A stretch of DNA of 64,000 nucleotides, from positions 3,578,501 through 3,642,500 of the forward strand of contig NZ_CP047026.1 in NCBI RefSeq assembly GCF_009796785.1, given 5' to 3'. Below are positions 15,822 to 23,534 of this stretch, in pieces. Both the position numbers and the translations under genes were made by a program. Below the pieces are notes generated by a model, which saw nothing but the letters and a program-made list of their open reading frames with translations, made no database searches and was not told the DNA's origin. The stretch is from Polaribacter sp. L3A8. GTDB taxonomy: Bacteria; Bacteroidota; Bacteroidia; Flavobacteriales; Flavobacteriaceae. Every line of letters starts with the position of its first letter. The first letter of the stretch is position 1.

Positions 15822-17573
15822 TTAGAAACTATTCAAAAACAACTTTCCAGAGTTGTCTTTATCATTCAATCTTAAACAAATATCTTTATCTTCAATTAAA
15901 TTAGGCATATCTTTCGGTAAATCAGAATCTATTAAAGTGCCTATATATTGTAAGTCATATTCTTCACAAAACTCTTTTATTAGATTTATATATCTAATTT
16001 TAATTCTGTCGTCCAAACCTTCTAAAACTCCATCGTGATAAACAAATTTGTAGAATGATTTGTCAGAATAATTAACTAATAGTGATAAGTCAAATGCAAC
16101 GCAAAGTAATTTTTTATATGTTGTTCCCTGTGATTCAGAAGTTTTTAATAAATCAGTTTTGTTTTGGTAATCAGCATTAAATTCAACATTCCCTTGATTA
16201 TTTAACTTCAATGAAATTAAAGCATTTGTATCTAATATCTCTTTAATTATAGAGTTAAAAACTTTATTAATATTTGAGTGTTTTCTTTCAGTTAAAGATA
16301 TTTTTAATTCTGAAATTTTATCATTTATTATTTCTCGTTTTTCTTTTATGTCGTTTTCTAAAATTAATGTGCTGTCTATGGCTTTTAATTTATCTTTAAT
16401 ACGCTCAATTTCTACCTCAATACCAATTGTTTTTTTCTGATACTCTTTAAATTTAAAATAACTGTCTTTTTCTGTTAATAAAGATAATAAATCACTTTTT
16501 TGAGATTCAATTTCTTTAATACTTTTGTTTAATTTGGTGTAATCAACTTTTAACAGACTTAAAGTTTCAGAAAGATACTCTTTGCGTTCTGTTGTTAAGG
16601 ATTTTTGAAAATTAATTAAATCGTCATATTCCTTTTTTAATTGCTTAGGGTAATACAAGTTTACATCTTCAAATAGACTATTAATTTCTTTATCGTCAAC
16701 ATCATCATTTATTTGAGATAATGATGATTCTATTTTGTTAATTTCATATGAAATTCTATATCTATCAGTATTGAATGCCTGAAGTTTTGTATCAATTTCT
16801 TCAACAAGTTGCTTGTTTGTAAGAATATCTTCTTTAAAAAAATTAAATTTATCTATTTGGCTTTTAATCCCTGAAAGTTCAATTTTCTTTATTTCTAAAA
16901 GCCCTTCTAATCTATCTTTTTCAGAAGTATCTATTTGTGCTTCCAGTTTTAAGGTCTTTGTTCTTTTCTTTAAGTCTTCAATATCTTCTTCAATTTCTAA
17001 TTTTTCTAAAATTAGACTCCCATTAAATCCTAATAAATCAAAAACAAAAGGTTTCCAATCTTTATGTTTACCTTTAAATTTATTCAATTTAAAAACATCT
17101 AAAAAATCTTGTTGACTTCTTAAAAAATAGGTTATAGATTTTCTATAATCCCAATTTGGTAATACATTAAAATCTAAGTATTCATTTAACTTTACTCTTG
17201 CTTTTTTGAATGTTAATTCTTCATCCCAATCAATATCCAACTTAAAACCATCTAGCTTAGAGTCATTCAATTTGAAAAATACTTTAGTAGCTGAATTTAT
17301 GGCACGTTTAATAACTAAATATTTTTCATTATTTAGTTTGAATTCACCATAAAACTCTTGACCTATAAAAAGATCATTACCTAAAAGCTTATCTGTGTTC
17401 TTATTATAACTTGATATGAGTAAAAAATCAATAACTCTAATTAATGTTGATTTACCTAAACCGTGTGTATCTTTCTTTTCATCTGATTGTTTTGACGCAA
17501 CAATAGCATTGAATTTTTCATTAAATTCAATATTCTTAAAATTTTTATTAGAATATATTTTACTAATCTTCAT
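15822..17573 (-). CDS. ABC-three-component system ATPase (DUF2326, SMC/Rad50-like)
   Basis: The 583-residue protein has a split ABC ATPase head with a coiled coil between the halves. The P-loop is THGLGKSTLI with Gly40-Lys41-Ser42-Thr43. A long charged heptad-rich region runs from about 185 to 425. The C-terminal half has the signature-like segment SESQGTTYKKLLCVAFDL and the DUF2326 Walker B region FVYHDGVLEGLDDR, followed by QYIGTLIDSDLP. This is the ATPase of ABC-3C conflict systems. In these it is predicted to sense invasive nucleic acid or nucleoprotein complexes and license an effector. It is last in a minus-strand operon, overlapping the middle-component gene by 11 bases. It is intact, and AT-rich like its neighbours. 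Confidence 0.9.
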   Translation of the reverse strand: MKISKIYSNKNFKNIEFNEKFNAIVASKQSDEKKDTHGLGKSTLIRVIDFLLISSYNKNTDKLLGNDLFIGQEFYGEFKLNNEKYLVIKRAINSATKVFFKLNDSKLDGFKLDIDWDEELTFKKARVKLNEYLDFNVLPNWDYRKSITYFLRSQQDFLDVFKLNKFKGKHKDWKPFVFDLLGFNGSLILEKLEIEEDIEDLKKRTKTLKLEAQIDTSEKDRLEGLLEIKKIELSGIKSQIDKFNFFKEDILTNKQLVEEIDTKLQAFNTDRYRISYEINKIESSLSQINDDVDDKEINSLFEDVNLYYPKQLKKEYDDLINFQKSLTTERKEYLSETLSLLKVDYTKLNKSIKEIESQKSDLLSLLTEKDSYFKFKEYQKKTIGIEVEIERIKDKLKAIDSTLILENDIKEKREIINDKISELKISLTERKHSNINKVFNSIIKEILDTNALISLKLNNQGNVEFNADYQNKTDLLKTSESQGTTYKKLLCVAFDLSLLVNYSDKSFYKFVYHDGVLEGLDDRIKIRYINLIKEFCEEYDLQYIGTLIDSDLPKDMPNLIEDKDICLRLNDKDNSGKLFLNSF

Positions 17574-17814
17574 TATTCTCGTTGATTAACGTAATTGCGT
17601 CAATGTTTTTCAAGTATTCTATTTTACCGATAGAAAATAAAAAGGTTAAAGAATAATTGATATTGTTTTTTGCATTTATTCCAATTTCACTTACTAACAT
17701 TTCTTTTAAATCTTCATATTTTATTAAAGTTTCCTCTTTTAGGAAGCCCAAAACTTTGCCTGCAATATAAATCACAGAATATTTAATGTTTGTATGTTTT
17801 GTTGGTGTTAGCAT
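17563..17814 (-). CDS. ABC-three-component system middle component (MC6-like)
   Basis: This small 83-residue protein begins MLTPTKHTNIKYSVIYIAGK, which fits the (M)L.PTKH....SLLY.G start of the short ABC-3C middle components, probably the MC6 group. A small winged-helix-like helical fold follows (LKEETLIKYEDLKEML, then a hydrophobic FLFSIGKIEYL strand). Its predicted role is to bridge the effector's C-terminal domain to the ATPase. It starts 3 bases after the effector stop and its end overlaps the ATPase start by 11 bases, so all three are translationally coupled. The family assignment rests on the N-terminal motif, size and gene order. Confidence 0.82.
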   Translation of the reverse strand: MLTPTKHTNIKYSVIYIAGKVLGFLKEETLIKYEDLKEMLVSEIGINAKNNINYSLTFLFSIGKIEYLKNIDAITLINENNED

Positions 17815-17817
17815 AAT

Positions 17818-18732
17818 TTATTCATTAATTCCAATGTCACAGTTATAATACATATAATGTAGAAATAATCGAACCAATCTACGTTTATTTTTTAACTCTG
17901 TATTATTTTCAACTATAAAATCATATAAGAACTCTAATATCATTTCAAATTTTTCGAAGTCAGTTCTGTGCACAGTAATTTTCGCATTTATATCATCAAT
18001 AGTATTTTCATACTTATCTAAATATTCTTTATTGATTGAATCTGTTAGAAATGCTCTTATCTGTCCGAAATAGATTAGATTTTTTTTGATTACGTTGTCA
18101 AAATATTCTTTGCTTAGTGCGTTTAATTTGTTTTTATTTTCAATATCACGATTTTCTGGAATTTTTGATAACTCTCCTTTTTTCTTATCTAATTTGCTGA
18201 AAGAATTGACTATAAGCCTTAAATCATTTTCGTCAAAATTTAGAGGTAAAAGTAGTTTGTTAAGATTCATTTTTTTTACAATTAAAGGATATGAATTTAT
18301 CCATAAATCAATTTGCTCTAAACCAATTACTCTATTTTCAATTCCAGTTTTTGTATCAAAAAGATCCTCAATTTTAGGATGCTGACCACCACTTAATTTT
18401 CTGTTTGTAAAAAGTAAATAATAATCTATCTCATCTTTCTTTTTTAATTTTTGGATTGCGGGAATAACACTTTTTTTTAGAATTGATTGAAAGTCGCTTT
18501 CTGAACAACTTGCATTATTTCTTTGAGTGTGTTTTGCTTGAATAATAATTTTACCTCTCCAAGGTTCTATTTTACTTGGGTAATTATTAGCTGTTCCGTT
18601 AAATTCGGCATCCCTTCCACCATCCTTACCTTCAGAAAAAACTATAGTTCCAATTCCTAAAATCTCACTACAAATTAATGCAACTAAGATTTCAAAATCA
18701 CTATCTGTTAAGTATTCTAATGGGTATTTCAT
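17818..18732 (-). CDS. ABC-three-component system effector with restriction-endonuclease-like domain
   Basis: The 304-residue protein has an N-terminal Mrr/PD-(D/E)XK-type nuclease region (about 1-150). After helix YLTDSDFEILVALICSEIL come the acidic strand GKDGGRDAEF with Asp41, and IIIQAKHTQ with Gln65 and Lys67. This is the D...QxK active-site pattern common in Mrr-like enzymes. Residues about 195-304 are alpha-helical, with LRLIVNSFSKLDKK and a C-terminal RLVRLFLHYMYYNCDIG segment. This resembles the conserved C-terminal domain that couples ABC-3C effectors to the middle component. It is first in the operon, with a -7 promoter motif only 9 bases upstream of the ATG. Predicted role: cleavage of foreign or damaged DNA when triggered. 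Confidence 0.85.
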   Translation of the reverse strand: MKYPLEYLTDSDFEILVALICSEILGIGTIVFSEGKDGGRDAEFNGTANNYPSKIEPWRGKIIIQAKHTQRNNASCSESDFQSILKKSVIPAIQKLKKKDEIDYYLLFTNRKLSGGQHPKIEDLFDTKTGIENRVIGLEQIDLWINSYPLIVKKMNLNKLLLPLNFDENDLRLIVNSFSKLDKKKGELSKIPENRDIENKNKLNALSKEYFDNVIKKNLIYFGQIRAFLTDSINKEYLDKYENTIDDINAKITVHRTDFEKFEMILEFLYDFIVENNTELKNKRRLVRLFLHYMYYNCDIGINE

Positions 18733-18740
18733 ATTGTTTG

Positions 18741-18748
18741 CAAAGGTA
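18741..18748 (-). promoter_or_regulatory. -7 element of the ABC-3C operon
   Basis: On the minus strand the bases read TACCTTTG, a TAnnTTTG match whose last base lies 9 bases before the effector ATG. Expected transcription start is about 2-5 bases before the start codon, giving a nearly leaderless message. Confidence 0.5.
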
Positions 18749-18790
18749 TTAAATTATAACTTTAGGTTTGTTTGAATTTAGATTTTTAAA

Positions 18791-18807
18791 TGCACGACAA
18801 CATACAG
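18791..18807 (-). repeat. Right boundary inverted repeat of ABC-3C island
   Basis: On the minus strand it reads CTGTATGTTGTCGTGCA, facing inward. It matches the left boundary repeat at 15797-15816 at 13 of the first 15 positions and ends 3 bases from the stop codon of the SH3-NlpC gene. Confidence 0.55.
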
Positions 18808-18810
18808 TTC

Positions 18811-19998
18811 CTAAAGTTTCATTTTTTTCTTTAAATCAACAATCATTTTGTCATCAACATTAAGATAACGCCTACTACCTAAATACCTGTTTTTATTAAA
18901 CGCATCATAATTAGGTTCTTTAGAATCCATAGAGCTTACATGTACGTTTCCAGAAGAGTGAATAAATTCCATTTTATCGTTTCCTAACCAAATACCAACA
19001 TGTGTAACACGTTGTTTTTTATTTGAGGTAGCTTTTTTACCAAAGAACAATAAATCGCCTTTTTCTAAACCTTTAAAATTTAAATCAGTGTCAACAACTT
19101 TACCAGCGTTAATTTGTTGAGAAGCATCTCTAGGAATGATAAAACCATTCATTAAATACACCATTTTAGTAAAACCACTACAATCCACTCCTTTGCTAGA
19201 AGTTCCTCCCCATAAATAAGGTAAGCCCATCATTGTTTTTGCAGTAACTTCAATATTTTCTTGAGATATTGCTAAGTTTTTAATCCAAGAATTATAAATA
19301 ACAGCTTCATCTTTTTTTATAAATCCAGTTCTATCATCAGGATATTTTACTTCATAAAAATGATCATCTTCAGAAATATATTGTAACAATCCGCCTAAAG
19401 TAATATCAGAAACAATTTCAGCATCAATTGATTTATCAGCATAGACGAATCCAAAATTTTTGGTAAAAAGCACTTTTTTAGCAGCGTTCCATGCATCAAA
19501 ATCTTTTTTGTTCATTCTGGTAATTCCTCCTTTATCTACCCAAGAAATATAATTATCCGGAGTTTGAACTCTATAAAAATCGCCTTTCTTATCTAAGACT
19601 TTTAAAGGCATTCCCAGTAAACCTTGTGTTCCTAATTCAGCAGAATGTCTAGGTAGAGATCGAATGTTAATGACTGAGTTTCTAGCAACGGCAAATTGTA
19701 CGTTTCCAATAGCAGAATCTGGTAAAACACGCACATTATTTGTAAAGGTTAACTGCCTGTTTTTTAAACTATCTAAAAGTATAGAAAAAGCTTTTTTACT
19801 TGTTGTTTCTCCTTCTAAAATAAGTTGATTGTCTGCAAGTTCAAAATTAATATCAAACAGTTCCACTCTTTTGTCTGGAGCAAATTCTGTCTTTAAATTG
19901 GTATGTATATTTTGAATTTCGGTAATTGATTTTGCTTCATTTTTACAAGACGAAAAAAGAATTAAAATTAGTAGCGTAAAAGGTTTTATAATTTTCAT
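18811..19998 (-). CDS. SH3 and NlpC/P60 domain lipoprotein (peptidoglycan endopeptidase)
   Basis: The 395-residue lipoprotein (lipobox LFSSC, Cys18) has two bacterial SH3-like domains (about 105-165 and 175-235; VINIRSLPRHSAELG marks the first). A C-terminal NlpC/P60 C40 peptidase follows, with catalytic cysteine in KGVDCSGFTKMVY near 271 and histidine in RVTHVGIWLG near 335. Such enzymes cut the D-Glu-mDAP bond in stem peptides. The active-site sequence SSKGVDCSGF and the preceding MMGLPYLWGG agree with working enzymes. Its stop codon abuts the right boundary repeat of the ABC-3C operon. It is divergent from kynU with a 75-100 base shared promoter region. Confidence 0.9.
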   Translation of the reverse strand: MKIIKPFTLLILILFSSCKNEAKSITEIQNIHTNLKTEFAPDKRVELFDINFELADNQLILEGETTSKKAFSILLDSLKNRQLTFTNNVRVLPDSAIGNVQFAVARNSVINIRSLPRHSAELGTQGLLGMPLKVLDKKGDFYRVQTPDNYISWVDKGGITRMNKKDFDAWNAAKKVLFTKNFGFVYADKSIDAEIVSDITLGGLLQYISEDDHFYEVKYPDDRTGFIKKDEAVIYNSWIKNLAISQENIEVTAKTMMGLPYLWGGTSSKGVDCSGFTKMVYLMNGFIIPRDASQQINAGKVVDTDLNFKGLEKGDLLFFGKKATSNKKQRVTHVGIWLGNDKMEFIHSSGNVHVSSMDSKEPNYDAFNKNRYLGSRRYLNVDDKMIVDLKKKMKL

Positions 19999-20045
19999 TA
20001 ATAAAATATTTTCAGCTAAAGTACAAAAAATCGAAACTCAAAAAA

Positions 20046-20076
20046 TTGAATTCTCAATAGGATTGTTTTATATTTG
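20046..20076 (+). promoter_or_regulatory. Promoter of kynU (TTG / TATATTTG)
   Basis: TTG at 20046-20048 and TATATTTG at 20069-20076 are spaced by 20 bases, matching the Bacteroidota consensus. The element overlaps an in-frame TTG (20074), so translation must start downstream, at the ATG at 20098. Confidence 0.7.
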
Positions 20077-20097
20077 GAGACACTCATTTTTAAGCTG

Positions 20098-21360
20098 ATG
20101 AAATATCAAAATAATTTAGAATTTGCCAAACAGCAAGATAAAGAAGATGCACTTGCTTCTTTAAGAAATCAATTTCATATTCCTAAAGATAAAAACGGAA
20201 ACGATTGGTTGTATTTTACAGGTAATTCTTTAGGATTACAACCCAAAGCTACCAAAGAATATATCAATCAAGAATTAGAAGATTGGGCAAATTTAGGAGT
20301 AGAAGGTCACTTTGAAGCAAAAAATCCGTGGTTAAATTACCATGAATTATTAACTGATAAAATGGCAAAAGTAGTGGGGGCAAAACCTGTTGAGGTTGTT
20401 GTTATGAATACACTTACAACCAACCTTCATTTGCTAATGGTTTCGTTTTATAGACCTACCAAAACAAAGTATAAAATTATTATAGAATCTGATGCTTTTC
20501 CTTCGGATAGATATGCGGTGCAATCTCAACTAAAATTTCATGGTTTTGATGAAGAAACCGATTTAATAGAATGGAAACCAAGAGAAGGCGAAACCTTATT
20601 AAATATAGAAGATTTAGAAACCATTTTAGAGTTTGAAGGCGATGAAGTGGCACTGCTTTTAATAGGTGGCGTAAATTACTATACAGGTCAGTTTTTAGAT
20701 TTAGAGCGAATCGCTCAGATTGGTCATGCTAAAGATTGCATAGTTGGTATAGATTTAGCACACGGAGCAGGAAACATTCAGCCAAACTTACATAATTCTG
20801 GAGTAGATTTTGCAGCGTGGTGTACCTACAAATATTTAAATTCAGGACCAGGAAGTTTAGCAGGATTGTTTGTACATGAAAAACATGCCAAGAATAAAAA
20901 ATTACCGCGTTTTGCAGGTTGGTGGAATCATAACAAAGAAACACGTTTTAATATGAGAATGCCTTTTGATGTGATGGAAGGAGCAGAAGGTTGGCAGTTA
21001 TCTAACCCGCCAATATTATCTATGGCAGCAATTTTAGCATCACTAGATATTTTTGATAAAGTTGGTATGGACGCTTTAAGAGAAAAATCAGAAAAGTTAA
21101 CAGGGTATTTCGAGTTTTTAATTAATGAAATTGGTTCTGATAATATAAAAATTATTACGCCTTCAAAGCCAAAAGAACGTGGCTGTCAATTATCCATTCA
21201 AGTTAAAAATGCCGATAAAAGTCTGCATAAAAAACTAATAGAAAAACATCTTATAACAGATTGGAGAGAACCAGATGTTATCCGTTGTGCACCAACACCA
21301 TTATATAATACTTTTGAAGATGTGTATCAAATGGTTTCAATATTAAAAGAGTTATTGTAG
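20098..21360 (+). CDS. kynU: Kynureninase
   Basis: The 420-residue PLP enzyme hydrolyses kynurenine or 3-hydroxykynurenine to (hydroxy)anthranilate and alanine. Family motifs are present: YFTGNSLGLQPK, EGHFEAKNPWLNYHE, the cofactor-lysine segment AWCTYKYLNSGPGS with Lys245, and AGWWNHNKETRFNM. The PLP-binding aspartate is in VGIDLAHGAGN. The ATG at 20098 is chosen because the upstream extension lies inside the promoter. It opens the kynurenine cluster: kmo follows on the same strand after 53 bases holding a palindrome. Length agrees with bacterial and eukaryotic kynureninases. Confidence 0.96.
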   Translation: MKYQNNLEFAKQQDKEDALASLRNQFHIPKDKNGNDWLYFTGNSLGLQPKATKEYINQELEDWANLGVEGHFEAKNPWLNYHELLTDKMAKVVGAKPVEVVVMNTLTTNLHLLMVSFYRPTKTKYKIIIESDAFPSDRYAVQSQLKFHGFDEETDLIEWKPREGETLLNIEDLETILEFEGDEVALLLIGGVNYYTGQFLDLERIAQIGHAKDCIVGIDLAHGAGNIQPNLHNSGVDFAAWCTYKYLNSGPGSLAGLFVHEKHAKNKKLPRFAGWWNHNKETRFNMRMPFDVMEGAEGWQLSNPPILSMAAILASLDIFDKVGMDALREKSEKLTGYFEFLINEIGSDNIKIITPSKPKERGCQLSIQVKNADKSLHKKLIEKHLITDWREPDVIRCAPTPLYNTFEDVYQMVSILKELL

Positions 21361-21370
21361 ATAGAAGATA

Positions 21371-21398
21371 CCTCACAGGTTTTTAAAACCTGTGAGGT
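21371..21398. repeat. Perfect palindrome between kynU and kmo
   Basis: CCTCACAGGTTTT and AAAACCTGTGAGG form a near-continuous hairpin followed by a short T-run (TTT then AATTTTT). It may act as a weak terminator or as an mRNA processing/stability element inside the operon. Similar ACCTCACAGG palindromes are scattered in flavobacterial genomes (from memory, not checked here). Confidence 0.7.
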
Positions 21399-21413
21399 TT
21401 AATTTTTGAAAAA

Positions 21414-22823
21414 ATGAACAAAAAAGATAAAATAGTAATAATCGGAGCAGGACTTTGCGGTTCTCTTTTAGCGTTACGTTTAGCACAAAGAGGTTTTAAA
21501 GTAGAAGTTTACGAAAGCAGACCAGATTTAAGAACCGTAGATATTTCTGCGGGGAGATCTATCAATTTAGCTTTGTCAGACAGAGGTTTTAAAGCGTTGC
21601 GTTTGTGTGGGGTAGAAGAAAAGGCAAGAGAAATTTGCATACCAATGTACGGGCGTTTAATGCATGATAGAGCAGGAAATACGTTTGCTTCTAATTATTC
21701 CGGAAGAGAAAATGAATACATCAACTCTATTTCTCGTGGCGATTTAAATGCACTGTTATTAACAGAGGCAGAAAAACATAAAAACGTAAACATTCATTTT
21801 AATAAAAAATGTAAAAATGTCGATTTAGAAAATAGCATTGCACATTTTAAAGATTACAAAACCAAAGAAGAATTTGCGGTAAATGCAACTGTTATTTTCG
21901 GAGCAGATGGAGCAGGTTCTTCACTTAGAAAAAGTTATTATTTAGAACGTAAATTCTTATTTAGTTATTCTCAAAACTATTTAAACCACGGATATAAAGA
22001 GTTAGAAATCCCTGCGGATAAAAGCGGAAATCATCAAATAAGTAACCAGCATTTACACATTTGGCCTCGTGGCGATTTTATGTTAATTGCCTTACCAAAT
22101 TTAGACGGTAGTTTTACCGTTACACTCTTTTTGAGTTATAATGAAGGCGAATTTAATTTCGAAAACTTAACATCCGAAGAGAAAATAACGGCCTTTTTTG
22201 AAAAAGAATTTCCAGATGCGTTGGCAATCATTCCAAATATAAAAGAAGAATTTTTAAACAATCCAACAGGTGCTTTAGGAACCATAAAATGTTCGCCTTG
22301 GAGTTATCAAAACAAAACGGTGTTAATGGGCGATGCTGCACATGCAATTGTGCCTTTTTACGGACAAGGAATGAATGCTTCTTTTGAAGATGTTACCGTA
22401 TTTGATGCGGTTTTAAATGAAAATTTAGAAGATTGGGAAACTGTTTTTAAAACCTATCAAAAAGCAAGAAAAAAAGACACAGATGCCATTGCAGATCTAG
22501 CAATCGATAATTTTCATGAAATGAGAGATCACGTTGCGAATCCTATTTTTAAAGAAAAAAGAAAGATAGAAATGGATTTAGAAAAGACGTTTCCAACCGA
22601 ATATTTTTCTAAATATTCTTTGGTTACTTTCAATGAAAATATGGGTTATGACAACGCCATGAAAAAAGGAAGAGCACAAGACAAAGCCTTGTTAAATTTA
22701 ATTGCGGGCAATGAAGTACACACGCATTTAAACATGACAAAAGAGGAATTGAAAGTCATTTTAGAAAAAGTAAAAACAGAAACAAATAACATTTTAGAAG
22801 AAGATAAAATTGCAGGGTTGTAA
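21414..22823 (+). CDS. kmo: Kynurenine 3-monooxygenase
   Basis: The 469-residue flavoprotein hydroxylates L-kynurenine to 3-hydroxykynurenine with NADPH and O2. The N-terminal FAD motif is VIIGAGLCGSLLALRLAQRG at about 8-27, with a YESRPDLR acidic strand end. The second FAD motif is MGDAAHAIVPFYGQGMNAS near 304. Other typical KMO segments are AGRSINLALSDRG and YSQNYLNHGYKEL. The chain is complete with a charged C-terminus and no membrane anchor, as in bacterial KMOs. It lies after kynU in the tryptophan degradation cluster. Confidence 0.96.
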   Translation: MNKKDKIVIIGAGLCGSLLALRLAQRGFKVEVYESRPDLRTVDISAGRSINLALSDRGFKALRLCGVEEKAREICIPMYGRLMHDRAGNTFASNYSGRENEYINSISRGDLNALLLTEAEKHKNVNIHFNKKCKNVDLENSIAHFKDYKTKEEFAVNATVIFGADGAGSSLRKSYYLERKFLFSYSQNYLNHGYKELEIPADKSGNHQISNQHLHIWPRGDFMLIALPNLDGSFTVTLFLSYNEGEFNFENLTSEEKITAFFEKEFPDALAIIPNIKEEFLNNPTGALGTIKCSPWSYQNKTVLMGDAAHAIVPFYGQGMNASFEDVTVFDAVLNENLEDWETVFKTYQKARKKDTDAIADLAIDNFHEMRDHVANPIFKEKRKIEMDLEKTFPTEYFSKYSLVTFNENMGYDNAMKKGRAQDKALLNLIAGNEVHTHLNMTKEELKVILEKVKTETNNILEEDKIAGL

Positions 22824-22830
22824 TTTTTTT

Positions 22831-22950
22831 TGAAGCTATTTCCTGCTTTCCACTATATCTTTTTTCTTCTGTTCTCGATACAAATTTGCGAAAAAGCAAA
22901 TTCACTCGAACTGACAGAAAAAAGGATGCCGTTTCAATCAGGGCTAGAGC
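22831..22950. repeat. Dispersed palindromic repeat, family 1, copy C with nested hairpin
   Basis: It starts TGAAGCTATTTCC and ends AAAGGATGCCGTTTCAATCAGGGCTA. The outer arms match copies A and B. Its loop carries a second inverted repeat, TGTTCTCGATACAAATTTGC with GCAAATTCACTCGAACTGACA, that is not seen in the other copies. The element appears composite. Confidence 0.75.
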
Positions 22951-23002
22951 AATTAATAAAAGCTATTAATTGTAAGAAATAAAGAGACCATTTATAAAGT
23001 CA

Positions 23003-23527
23003 ATGAAAAAATATATAGTTTTATTAAGAGGAATTAATGTGTCGGGAAAAAATAAACTCCCAATGGCAGAACTACGTAATTTATTAAACGATTTAGGTTT
23101 TAAAAACGTACAAACCTACATTCAGAGTGGAAACATTATTTTAGAATCAGATGAAGGTAAATCTGTAATTTGTAAAAAAATTAATGAAGCCATTAAAAAT
23201 AAATTCGGTTTTGATGTTCCTGTAATTGCAAGAACAGTTCCTCAATTTAAAAAAGCAATTGCTAGTTATCCTTTTCCAACAGACAATACCAAAATAGTTG
23301 CATTTGTTTTCTTAAACAAAAAAGTATATGAAACTAAAATTGATGTAATAGATATTGGTAAAGATCAATATTTAATAGATAATGATACGGTATACATTTA
23401 TTGCGAAACAGGTTTTTCTAAAACAAAACTTACTAATAATTTATTTGAAAGAAAATTGCTTGTGAGCGCAACAACTAGAAATTACAATACCACATTAAAG
23501 TTATTAGAATTGGCAGAAAGCAATTAA
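23003..23527 (+). CDS. DUF1697 domain protein
   Basis: The 174-residue protein opens with KKYIVLLRGINVSGKNKLPM and contains LGFKNVQTYIQSGNIILES, the hallmark segments of DUF1697, which has a ferredoxin-like fold and no established biochemical function. It stands inside the kynurenine cluster, downstream of the family 1 repeat and 7 bases before an FAD monooxygenase gene, with which it is probably co-transcribed. Homologues are found in many contexts, so a role in tryptophan degradation should not be assumed. Confidence 0.9.
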   Translation: MKKYIVLLRGINVSGKNKLPMAELRNLLNDLGFKNVQTYIQSGNIILESDEGKSVICKKINEAIKNKFGFDVPVIARTVPQFKKAIASYPFPTDNTKIVAFVFLNKKVYETKIDVIDIGKDQYLIDNDTVYIYCETGFSKTKLTNNLFERKLLVSATTRNYNTTLKLLELAESN

Positions 23528-23534
23528 ATTTGAT

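Noticed and set aside
16813..17115. Plus-strand 100-codon frame antisense to the ABC-3C ATPase
   Set aside because: Ser/Leu/Phe-rich translation typical of antisense to a Lys/Glu-rich coiled coil; the opposite strand has clear motifs.
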